Part shown: positions 1 to 5,338 of the stretch, one piece after another
Layout: each line of letters opens with the position of its first letter
Numbering within the stretch: position 1 is the stretch's first letter
Source: DATKDF01 sp035512795
Lineage (GTDB): Bacteria > Acidobacteriota > Vicinamibacteria > Vicinamibacterales > SCN-69-37
NCBI GenBank assembly: GCA_035512795.1
Contig: DATKDF010000253.1
Location: 1-5,338 of the forward strand
Direction of reading: 5' to 3'
Length of the DNA stretch: 5,338 nt
Notes under the pieces: generated by a model
What the model saw: the letters and a program-made list of their open reading frames with translations, nothing else
Database searches by the model: none
What the model was told of the DNA's origin: nothing
Position numbers and translations under genes: made by a program

Positions 1-2
1 CG

Positions 3-332
3 CTCTATCGCGACGACCTGATGCGCCAGCCGGCAACCCAGCAGCCGGTGATGCGCCGAACCGAGATGCCCTTCTCGCTCGACGACCGGGTCGTGCTCCT
101 CGTCGACGACGTGCTCTTCACGGGCCGGTCGATTCGGGCCGCCCTCGATGCGCTCGTCGACTACGGGCGGCCGCGGGCCATCCAGCTCGTCGTGCTGGTC
201 GACCGGGGGCACCGCGAACTGCCGATCCGGGCCGACTACGTCGGCCGGAACATCCCGACCTCGCGGCAGCAGAGCGTCCAGGTCCGGCTCACCGAGATTG
301 ACGGCCGCGACGAGGTGGAGGTGGAGGGTTGA
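3..332 (+). CDS. pyrR: PyrR bifunctional pyrimidine operon regulator / uracil phosphoribosyltransferase (partial, N-terminus missing)
   Basis: This is the last 109 codons of a PyrR-type protein; the start lies left of the window. The family is usually about 180 residues, so roughly the first 70 are missing. The visible part begins LYRDDL and carries the PRPP-binding signature VVLLVDDVLFTGRS (bases about 90-131), typical of type I phosphoribosyltransferases. It then has the PyrR-specific stretches VLVDRGHRELPIRADYVG and NIPTSR. PyrR proteins are known to bind pyr mRNA in response to UMP/UTP versus PRPP and attenuate transcription; many also convert uracil and PRPP to UMP. The position directly before pyrB, with a 4-base TTGA overlap, agrees with this role. 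The C-terminal EVEVEG codons double as the purine-rich ribosome-binding region of pyrB. An RNA target, if present, would be in the leader upstream of the window. Confidence 0.95.
   Translation, partial: LYRDDLMRQPATQQPVMRRTEMPFSLDDRVVLLVDDVLFTGRSIRAALDALVDYGRPRAIQLVVLVDRGHRELPIRADYVGRNIPTSRQQSVQVRLTEIDGRDEVEVEG
317..331 (+). promoter_or_regulatory. Shine-Dalgarno site and TTG start of pyrB inside the pyrR 3' end
   Basis: GGAGG at 317-321 lies 7 bases before the TTG at 329-331. A second GGAGGG at 323-328 directly abuts the TTG and is too close to act well. The TTG overlaps the pyrR stop TGA (330-332). No ATG or GTG is available in this frame before the conserved PyrB N-terminus (HLLGI at residues 11-15), so this site decides the pyrB start and points to translational coupling with pyrR. 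Confidence 0.75.
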
Positions 333-1270
333 CGGCCGCCACGGCACTCCGCACGCGACATCTGCTCGGCATCGCCGGCCTCGAGCCGGACGAGATCCAG
401 CTCATCCTCGACACGTCGCTGGCCATGAAGGAAGTCGGCACGCGCCCGATCAAGAAGGTGCCGACGCTGCGGGGCCGCACGATCATGAACCTGTTCTTCG
501 AGTCAAGCACCCGGACGCGGATGTCGTTCGAGCTGGCCGAGAAGCGCCTGAGCGCCGACACGCTCGGCATGACGACGGTCGGGTCGAGCGCGGCCAAGGG
601 CGAGTCGCTCGCCGACACGGCGCGGACCCTCGAGGCGATGTCGCCCGACATGATCGTCATCCGCCATGCGGCATCGGGCGCGCCGCACCAGCTGGCGCGC
701 ATCACGCACGCGAGCATCATCAACGCGGGCGACGGGACGCACGAGCATCCCACCCAGGCGCTGCTCGACGCGATGACCATCGTCGAGCACAAGCAGCGGT
801 TGTCGGGTCTCCGCGTGGCGATTGTCGGCGACCTTCTGCACAGCCGTGTGCTCCGATCGAACCTGCTCCTGCTGACGCGCATGGGCGCCGACGTGCGGGC
901 CTGCGGGCCGGCCACGCTCGTGCCGCTGGGCCTGTCCGGCCCGGGCGTGCGCGTGACGACGTCACTCGACGAGGCGCTCGACGGCGCCGATGTCGTGATG
1001 ATGCTGCGCCTGCAGTTCGAACGGATGCACGGGCTCTTCCTGCCGTCGCTCCGCGAATACTTCACCCACTTCGGTCTGACGCCGGCCAGGCTCCGCCGGG
1101 CCGCACCGGACGCCATCATCATGCACCCCGGCCCGATGAACCGCGGCGTCGAGATCGACTCGGCCGTGGCCGACGGTCCCGGCTCGGTCATTCTCGAACA
1201 GGTGGCCAACGGGGTGGCTGTACGCATGGCGGTGCTGTATCTGCTCGCGGGGGGAGAAGGTGACGGGTAG
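329..1270 (+). CDS. pyrB: Aspartate carbamoyltransferase catalytic subunit
   Basis: This 313-residue protein has the normal length for a bacterial catalytic chain. It catalyses carbamoyl phosphate + L-aspartate to N-carbamoyl-L-aspartate, the second step of UMP synthesis in the cytoplasm. The carbamoyl-phosphate loop FFESSTRTRMSFE has S-T-R-T-R at residues 60-64. The mobile loop carries lysine 90 (SSAAKGES), which reaches into the neighbouring subunit's site in this family. Arg112-His113, H140-P-T-Q (140-143), MLRLQ (225-229) and HPGPMNRGVEI (266-276) complete the active site. All expected catalytic residues are present. The start is TTG at 329, overlapping the pyrR stop. No pyrI regulatory-chain gene follows; pyrC comes 30 bases later. 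This favours the trimeric or dihydroorotase-associated type of enzyme rather than the E. coli PyrBI holoenzyme, although a pyrI elsewhere cannot be excluded. Confidence 0.97.
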   Translation: MTAATALRTRHLLGIAGLEPDEIQLILDTSLAMKEVGTRPIKKVPTLRGRTIMNLFFESSTRTRMSFELAEKRLSADTLGMTTVGSSAAKGESLADTARTLEAMSPDMIVIRHAASGAPHQLARITHASIINAGDGTHEHPTQALLDAMTIVEHKQRLSGLRVAIVGDLLHSRVLRSNLLLLTRMGADVRACGPATLVPLGLSGPGVRVTTSLDEALDGADVVMMLRLQFERMHGLFLPSLREYFTHFGLTPARLRRAAPDAIIMHPGPMNRGVEIDSAVADGPGSVILEQVANGVAVRMAVLYLLAGGEGDG

Positions 1271-1291
1271 ACCGTCGCACCGACGAGCCCC

Positions 1292-1303
1292 GAGGTGTCC
1301 ATG
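1292..1303 (+). promoter_or_regulatory. Shine-Dalgarno site that decides the pyrC start
   Basis: GAGGTG at 1292-1297 precedes the ATG at 1301-1303 with 3 to 5 bases of spacing. A GTG at 1295 is in frame two codons earlier, but it sits inside this purine-rich motif and has no good site of its own. The ATG at 1301 is therefore preferred. The 30-base pyrB-pyrC gap (1271-1300) holds nothing else recognisable. Confidence 0.6.
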
Positions 1304-2629
1304 TCGCTGTTGATTCGAGCCGCTCGTCTTGTCGATCCCGTTGCCGGGAGGGATGGCGCTTTCGACATTCTGGTCGATGGCGGCCGCATCGTCGGCATCG
1401 GCCGTCCACTCGACGCCGATGGCGCCGACGTGGTCGAGCTGCCGGCGTCATTGGTCGTGACGCCGGGGCTCATCGACATGCACGTGCACCTGCGTGAGCC
1501 GGGCCAGGAACACAAGGAGACGATTGCCACCGGCACGGCGGCGGCCGTCGCGGGCGGCTTCACGGCCGTCGCCTGCATGCCGAACACGCAACCGGTCAAC
1601 GACTCGGCGTCGGTCACCGAGCTGATCGTGGCCCGCGCGCGCGCCGAGGGGCGGGCACGCGTCTATCCGATTGGCGCCGTCTCGATCGGGTCGAGGGGCG
1701 AGCAGCTCACCGAAGTCGGCGAGCTGCGGGCGGCCGGCTGTGTGGCGCTGTCCGACGACGGGCTGCCGGTGGCCACGGCGCTCCTGATGCGCCGGGCGCT
1801 CGAGTACGCGTCGATGTTCAACATGCCCATCATCGACCACTGCGAAGACCCGTCGCTCAAGGGCAATGGCGTGGCGCACGAGGGCGCCGTCGCCAGTCTC
1901 CTCGGGCTCGCGGGCATTCCCGGCGCGGCCGAGTCGATTATGGTCGAACGCGACATCTCGGTGGCCGAACTGGTCGGCGGCCGCGTGCACATCGCGCACA
2001 TGAGCGCCCGGCAGTCGCTGGCGGCCGTGCGCGCCGGCAAGGCGCGCGGCGTGGCCGTGACCTGCGAAGTGGCGCCGCACCACTTCACGTTGACCGACCG
2101 CGAGCTCGAAGCCCGGGGCGGCTACGACACCAACACCAAGATGAACCCGCCGCTCCGCGAGGCCGCCGATCGTGACGCGATGCTCGAGGGCATTCGGGAC
2201 GGATCGGTCGACGTCATTGCCACCGATCACGCGCCGCATCATGCCGACGAGAAGACCCGCGAGTTCGATTGCGCACCCTTCGGCATCGTCGGTCTCGAAA
2301 CGGCCGTGCCGATCTGTCTCGACCGGCTCATCCATGCCGGCGTCATTTCCTGGGGACGGTTCGTCGAGTTGCTCTCGGCCAATCCCGCGCGGATTCTGGG
2401 CGTGCCGGGCGGCACGCTTGCCGAGGGCGGCCCGGCCGACATCACGATTCTCGCGCCCGACACGACGGTTACGATCGACGCCGCCCGGCTCGTGTCGAAG
2501 TCGAAGAACACGCCGTTCGACGGCTGGACGTTCCGGGGCGCTGTGGCGGCGACGATCGTCGCGGGGCGTGTCGCGTACGTGAACCCGGTGATGCCCGATT
2601 TCGGGTTGAAGGTGCAGGACCACAACTGA
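1301..2629 (+). CDS. pyrC: Dihydroorotase, class I, catalytically intact
   Basis: This 442-residue zinc amidohydrolase reversibly cyclises N-carbamoyl-L-aspartate to L-dihydroorotate, the third step of UMP synthesis. Length and layout match the long class I dihydroorotases (about 420-440 residues), not the 350-residue E. coli type. Metal-site motifs appear in the expected order: DMHVHLREPG with His61 and His63; the SDDG aspartates at 152-153; DHCED with His180; HIAHMSA with His233; and IATDHAPH with Asp309. Substrate-contact motifs MPNT, APHHFTLTD and MNPPLR are also present, and the C-terminal SKSKNTPF signature is intact. Because the metal ligands are all there, this is not one of the inactive pyrC' partners found beside some pyrB genes. 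A GTG two codons earlier is a possible alternative start. Its TGA shares one base with the pyrE ATG (TGATG), suggesting coupled translation. Confidence 0.97.
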   Translation: MSLLIRAARLVDPVAGRDGAFDILVDGGRIVGIGRPLDADGADVVELPASLVVTPGLIDMHVHLREPGQEHKETIATGTAAAVAGGFTAVACMPNTQPVNDSASVTELIVARARAEGRARVYPIGAVSIGSRGEQLTEVGELRAAGCVALSDDGLPVATALLMRRALEYASMFNMPIIDHCEDPSLKGNGVAHEGAVASLLGLAGIPGAAESIMVERDISVAELVGGRVHIAHMSARQSLAAVRAGKARGVAVTCEVAPHHFTLTDRELEARGGYDTNTKMNPPLREAADRDAMLEGIRDGSVDVIATDHAPHHADEKTREFDCAPFGIVGLETAVPICLDRLIHAGVISWGRFVELLSANPARILGVPGGTLAEGGPADITILAPDTTVTIDAARLVSKSKNTPFDGWTFRGAVAATIVAGRVAYVNPVMPDFGLKVQDHN

Positions 2630-3249
2630 TGTCGCGTCGTGAGGAACTGCGCCGCAGGGCGCTCGAGAACATGCGGGAACACGGAGTGCTCATGCTCGAC
2701 GGGCACTTCGACTACGGCAACGGCTTTCACGGGTCGGTGTACCTCAATCCGCACCGCATCTTCCGCCAGCCGTCGCTCATCTGGCGGTTCGCGCAGGATC
2801 TCATCGAGGTCCTGCCCGAGACGGTCGTCGCCGGCACCGAGGTCGTCGCCGGCCCGGTGATGGGGGGCGCGCTGCTGGCGCACACGATGGCGGGCCTGCT
2901 CGACGGACGCCGCAGCCTCACGCACCCGCCGACCAGCTTCGCGCCGCTGTCGCCCGACGAGTCCGGTGCGCTGATCCTGCGCCCGTTCTACCAGCAGGTG
3001 GTCGCCGGCCGGCGGGTGCTGCTCGTCGACGACGTGCGCAACACGGGCAAGACGTTCGAGCGGGCGCGCGGCATCCTCGAGGCAGCCGGCGGTTCGGTCA
3101 TCGCCACGGCCCAGCTCTGCGATCGGCTCGAGGCGATGGTCGACCTCGGCGTCCCGAACTTCGCGCTCGCCGAGTATCCCGCGCCGGAGAACCACCCGAG
3201 CGACGGGTGTCCGCTCTGCCAGGCGCGCGTCCCCATCACCAGCTTCTGA
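2629..3249 (+). CDS. pyrE: Orotate phosphoribosyltransferase, Thermus-like C-terminal CPLC type
   Basis: This 206-residue protein most likely converts orotate + PRPP to orotidine 5'-monophosphate. The N-terminal part, with LDGHFDYGNGFHG (residues 23-35) and a VYLNP strand, matches the orotate phosphoribosyltransferase fold. AGPVMGGALLA (74-84) is the loop that binds the pyrophosphate. VLLVDDVRNTGKT (130-142) is the PRPP signature with its acidic pair Asp134-Asp135. The end (GCPLCQARVPI, Cys194 and Cys197) resembles the C-terminus of Thermus-type PyrE as I recall it. One oddity is that residues 104-123, where the flexible catalytic loop should be, have no lysine, no His-Gly and only Arg118, while well-studied PyrE enzymes carry several basic residues there. 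The operon position immediately after pyrC supports the PyrE call. A related phosphoribosyltransferase with another base as substrate is the main alternative. AGGA at 2616-2619 is a plausible ribosome-binding site, 9 bases before the ATG. Confidence 0.85.
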   Translation: MSRREELRRRALENMREHGVLMLDGHFDYGNGFHGSVYLNPHRIFRQPSLIWRFAQDLIEVLPETVVAGTEVVAGPVMGGALLAHTMAGLLDGRRSLTHPPTSFAPLSPDESGALILRPFYQQVVAGRRVLLVDDVRNTGKTFERARGILEAAGGSVIATAQLCDRLEAMVDLGVPNFALAEYPAPENHPSDGCPLCQARVPITSF

Positions 3250-3259
3250 GCACGCGTTG

Positions 3260-4105
3260 ATGAAGGTCGCGCTCGACCGGCTCTACGCGGCCTTCAATGT
3301 TCCCGATTCGGCGGTCGACCCGATCGCCATCGTCAGGCGCTACGACCGGCTGGAAGACCGGGAAGTGGTCGCGTTCCTCGCTGCCGGCCTGGCCTTCGGG
3401 CGCGTGGCGTCAGTGATGGCGTCGGTCGAGGCCGCCTGCCTGCTCCTTGGCCGGTCGCCTGCGGCCTTCGTGCGTGCATTCGAGCCGCGGCGGTCGCGGC
3501 GCCTGTTCGATGGGTTCGTGCACCGGTGGACGCGCGGCGACGACCTGTCGGCCGTCATCCTGATCCTGCGGACGCTCATCGACGACCGCGGATCGGTCGA
3601 GCAGGCCTTTGCCGACGGCCTGACGGGTGAGGCGCCCGACACGGGCGCCGCGATCGAGGCCTTCTCGACGCGCGCCAGGCAGGTGAACGTCACGCCGGCC
3701 TACGGCCGCGCGACCTCGCAGCCGGGCGCACACTACTTCTTCAGCCGGCCCTCCACCGGCGCGGCCTGCAAACGGCTGAACCTGTTCCTGCGCTGGATGA
3801 CTCGGCAGGACAAGGTTGATCCCGGCGGCTGGACGCGCGTGCCCCGGCGGCAACTGGTCGTGCCCCTCGACACGCACACGATTCGCGTCGGGCGGTGCCT
3901 CGGCCTGACGCGCCGCACCACGCCGGGCTGGCGCATGGCGACTGACATCACCGCGGCACTGCGACACATCGATCCGGATGACCCGGTGCGCTACGACTTC
4001 GCGCTCTGTCATCTCAGCATGATGGGCGGCTGTGGCTTCGGTGCCGGGCGCCTCGTCGTCGACTGTCCGCTCCAGCCTCACTGCCGGCCGCGCAAGCGGC
4101 GGTAG
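3260..4105 (+). CDS. DUF2400 / TIGR02757 family protein, possible HhH-GPD-like fold
   Basis: I recognise this 281-residue protein as a TIGR02757 (DUF2400) member, a conserved bacterial family with no established function that I know of. Family hallmarks are DREVVAFLAAGLAFGRV (residues 33-49), YFFSRPSTGAACKRLNLFLR (159-178, with Lys171), VVPLDTHTIRV (200-210, with Asp204) and DPDDPVRYDFAL (238-249). The PLDTH motif followed by RVGRCLGL strongly recalls the VDTHV-R-x-x-RLGL region of endonuclease III-type glycosylases, where the Asp is catalytic. Lys171 lies where the catalytic Lys might be. This fold link is inference. The tail holds four cysteines (250, 258, 269, 275), like a remodelled iron-sulfur or zinc site. 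The start chosen is ATG 3260; a TTG at 3257 is in frame directly before it. No clear ribosome-binding site is seen, so translation may be coupled to pyrE, which ends 10 bases earlier. Its last 28 bases overlap the opposing glycosyltransferase gene. Confidence 0.85.
   Translation: MKVALDRLYAAFNVPDSAVDPIAIVRRYDRLEDREVVAFLAAGLAFGRVASVMASVEAACLLLGRSPAAFVRAFEPRRSRRLFDGFVHRWTRGDDLSAVILILRTLIDDRGSVEQAFADGLTGEAPDTGAAIEAFSTRARQVNVTPAYGRATSQPGAHYFFSRPSTGAACKRLNLFLRWMTRQDKVDPGGWTRVPRRQLVVPLDTHTIRVGRCLGLTRRTTPGWRMATDITAALRHIDPDDPVRYDFALCHLSMMGGCGFGAGRLVVDCPLQPHCRPRKRR
4078..4105. other. Tail-to-tail overlap of the two operons
   Basis: The rightward DUF2400 gene stops with TAG at 4103-4105, while the leftward GT4 gene stops with TGA whose last base is 4078. 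The two coding regions therefore share 28 bases in opposite directions. Inside lies a short inverted repeat, GCCGC (4087-4091) and GCGGC (4096-4100), around a GCAA loop. It has no T-tract on either strand, so I do not call it an intrinsic terminator. Confidence 0.85.
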
Positions 4106-5181
4106 ACCTCGAGCGTCCGCGCCACCTGGCGCTCCACACTGAACGTCGTCTCGACACGCTGGCGGCCGGCCTCGGCGAGCCTCGCGCGAAGGCCGGCGTC
4201 GCCGAGCAGGCTGACGATGGCCGAGGCCAGCGCCTGTTCATCCTGCGGCGGCACGAGCAGGCCCGTCTCGCCGTCCACAATCGCATCCTTGATGCCCCCG
4301 GCGCGCGTGCCGACGACCGGCCGGCGGCACGCCATGGCCTCGAGCACGGCCGAGCCCAGGCTTTCGGTGATGGAACTGCTGACGAAGATGTCGAGCGCCT
4401 TGACGAGTGCGAGCGCGTCGGCACGATGGCCGGCGAGGACGACATGGCGCTCGAGGCCGAGGTCGGCAATCTGCTTGTCGAGCGCCGGCCGCTGGTCGCC
4501 GTCGCCGATGATGAGAAAGCGCGCGTCGGGCACCTTCGGCACGACGAGCGCGGCGGCGGCGACCAGGTACCGATGGCCCTTGTGCCTGACGAGCGTCGCC
4601 GCATTGCCGACGACCGGCGCGCCGTGCGGCAACCAGAACTCCGCGTGGATGTCGGTGGCCTGGACGTGGTCAATGGCGCGTACGTTCACGCCGTCGTGCA
4701 CCGTGGTCACCCGATCGGCCGGGACGCCGTCGTCGAGGAGCAGCCGATGGATGACCTCCGACGCGGCCAGGTAGGCGTCCACCCGGCTGTGGGTGAAGCG
4801 GGCGAAGGCGCGCCGGTCGAGATGCAGGTCGGTCCGGCGCGAGTCGACGAGCGACGGGGCCGGTGTGACCTCGTGCCGCATCTGCAACGCCATGGCCGAG
4901 AGCGCAACGCCCATCGCGTCGTGCGCGTGTACGACGTCGGGTTTGACGTCGCCGATGAGGCGCGCCAGGTGCCAGCCGGCCTCCACGTCGAAGGCGCTCT
5001 TCGGCGAGATGTCGAGGAACCGGAGTCCTTCTGCGGCTGCGCGCGAAAACTCGTCGCTCGTCCGCGCGGCCAGCACCGCCGGCTGGCCGAGGCTCTCGAG
5101 CCCCTGCACGAGCAGGCGCACGCGTCGCCGCGCGCTCGACGGCGCCGCGTCGGCCAGCACGTGCAGGGTGCGGATCGTCAA
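4078..5181 (-). CDS. Family 4 glycosyltransferase (GT-B fold)
   Basis: This 367-residue protein has the length and two-domain layout of a GT4 retaining glycosyltransferase, which moves a sugar from a nucleotide-sugar donor to an envelope glycan or lipid acceptor on the cytoplasmic face. The N-terminal acceptor domain starts with the strand TIRTLHVLAD and includes DVVHAHD (82-88). VHDGVNV (161-167) marks the linker into the donor domain, which has GNAATLVRHKGH (192-203) and FLIIGDGDQRPAL (222-234). The E-x7-E motif is Glu273 and Glu281 in TESLGSAVLEAM, followed by RPVVGTRAGGIKD and GETGLLVPP. No transmembrane segment or signal peptide is apparent. The N-terminal loop after the first strand is DAAPSSARRR rather than the usual glycine-rich GG, a mild oddity. 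The start is TTG at 5181, overlapping the stop of the upstream family 2 glycosyltransferase as TTGA, with no strong ribosome-binding site, so coupling is likely. Donor and acceptor cannot be told from sequence. Confidence 0.93.
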   Translation of the reverse strand: MTIRTLHVLADAAPSSARRRVRLLVQGLESLGQPAVLAARTSDEFSRAAAEGLRFLDISPKSAFDVEAGWHLARLIGDVKPDVVHAHDAMGVALSAMALQMRHEVTPAPSLVDSRRTDLHLDRRAFARFTHSRVDAYLAASEVIHRLLLDDGVPADRVTTVHDGVNVRAIDHVQATDIHAEFWLPHGAPVVGNAATLVRHKGHRYLVAAAALVVPKVPDARFLIIGDGDQRPALDKQIADLGLERHVVLAGHRADALALVKALDIFVSSSITESLGSAVLEAMACRRPVVGTRAGGIKDAIVDGETGLLVPPQDEQALASAIVSLLGDAGLRARLAEAGRQRVETTFSVERQVARTLEVYRRLRGRQ

Positions 5182-5338
5182 TCGAGTGGTTCGCCGGAGG
5201 CGCGCCGGCGGCGCAGGTCCCAGAGTTTGGCGAACTTCAGGAAGACGTAGTACGCACCCATGGCCGAGATGATGAATCCAGCCAGGCCGTCACGGAAGCC
5301 CTGGCGCAGCACGTAGTTTCTGAGGAAGGCCGCCGGCG
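5178..5338 (-). CDS. Family 2 glycosyltransferase, WaaE/KdtX-like C-terminus (partial)
   Basis: Only the last 52 codons are inside the window; the rest lies to the right. The visible end reads AFLRNYVLRQGFRDGLAG, then a hydrophobic helix FIISAMGAYYVFLKFAKLWD, then a basic tail (LRRRR). This arrangement (R-x-Y-x-x-R-x-GF-x-DG-x-x-G, helix, VFLK-x-AKLW) is characteristic of the C-terminus of WaaE/KdtX-like GT2 enzymes. Those enzymes add a sugar (glucose in WaaE) to the inner core of lipopolysaccharide. The amphipathic helix and arginines would hold the enzyme at the inner membrane. The nucleotide-sugar and catalytic aspartate motifs are outside the window, so the subfamily rests on this tail alone. 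Its stop TGA (5180-5178) overlaps the TTG start of the downstream GT4 gene, showing that the two form one operon read leftward. Confidence 0.8.
   Translation of the reverse strand, partial: PAAFLRNYVLRQGFRDGLAGFIISAMGAYYVFLKFAKLWDLRRRRASGEPLD

Noticed and set aside
312..328. GAGGTG tandem repeat as a regulatory repeat
   Set aside because: Two and a half copies only, explained by the Glu-Val codons of the PyrR tail and by the pyrB ribosome-binding site.
148..1263. 371-codon plus-strand frame overlapping pyrR and pyrB
   Set aside because: It is rich in Arg, Ala, Gly and His with no domain signature, and pyrB in the adjacent frame explains the sequence fully.
1271..1300. Possible PyrR-binding attenuator or promoter between pyrB and pyrC
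   Set aside because: Thirty bases are too short for the anti-antiterminator/terminator set, and no promoter-like boxes or stem are visible.
289..1617. 442-codon open frame on the minus strand opposite pyrB and the pyrC start
   Set aside because: Its translation is low-complexity Ser/Arg/Pro/Thr-rich with no recognisable motif, and it is antisense to clearly real pyrB and pyrC. It is a high-GC shadow.
1448..2623. 391-codon minus-strand frame opposite pyrC
   Set aside because: Arg/His/Gly/Asp-rich mirror of conserved pyrC codons with no independent motif or ribosome-binding site.
2239..3195. 318-codon minus-strand frame opposite pyrC/pyrE, and a 326-codon plus-strand frame over the same stretch (2269-3249)
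   Set aside because: The minus-strand frame is a shadow. The plus-strand frame is the true pyrE frame opened too far upstream into pyrC; the ATG at 2629 matches the family N-terminus.
4087..4100. GCCGC-GCAA-GCGGC hairpin as an intrinsic terminator
   Set aside because: The stem is only five base pairs and neither strand has a following T-run; such repeats arise often by chance at this GC content.
4426..5250. 274-codon plus-strand frame opposite the GT4 gene
   Set aside because: No domain signature; the opposite strand encodes a clear GT4 with all its motifs.

Overview
The window is a high-GC (by eye well above 60%), gene-packed piece of bacterial chromosome. It carries two divergently organised blocks that converge near position 4090. 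No mobile element, CRISPR array, tRNA or rRNA is visible. The left block reads rightward and is a de novo pyrimidine (UMP) operon: the 3' part of pyrR, then complete pyrB, pyrC and pyrE, followed 10 bases later by a complete DUF2400/TIGR02757 gene. The right block reads leftward and is a cell-envelope glycosylation cluster: the C-terminal end of a family 2 glycosyltransferase resembling the WaaE/KdtX lipopolysaccharide-core type, coupled to a complete family 4 glycosyltransferase.

The organism is probably a high-GC bacterium with an outer membrane. The pairing of a PyrR-type regulator with an LPS-core-like glycosyltransferase, the Thermus-like PyrE ending in a CPLC motif, and the use of TTG starts would fit an acidobacterium (for example the Vicinamibacteria) or a similar lineage. 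This is inference from gene style only and cannot be proven from the window.

In the pyrimidine block, PyrB condenses carbamoyl phosphate with aspartate, PyrC closes the ring to dihydroorotate, and PyrE joins orotate to PRPP to give OMP. PyrR would sense UMP/UTP and PRPP and attenuate the operon. The carbamoyl-phosphate synthetase (carAB), dihydroorotate dehydrogenase (pyrD) and OMP decarboxylase (pyrF) genes are not in this window. The junctions are tight: TTGA overlap pyrR/pyrB, 30 bases pyrB/pyrC, one shared base at pyrC/pyrE, and 10 bases pyrE/DUF2400. This supports a single co-translated transcript and leaves no room for an internal attenuator.

The least ordinary parts are three. The DUF2400 protein at the operon end has a PLDTH motif and a cysteine-rich tail that recall HhH-GPD DNA glycosylases. 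PyrE lacks the usual basic residues in its flexible loop. The two operons overlap tail to tail by 28 bases. The genes themselves look like ordinary housekeeping genes, and I found no clear sign of a wholly new system.
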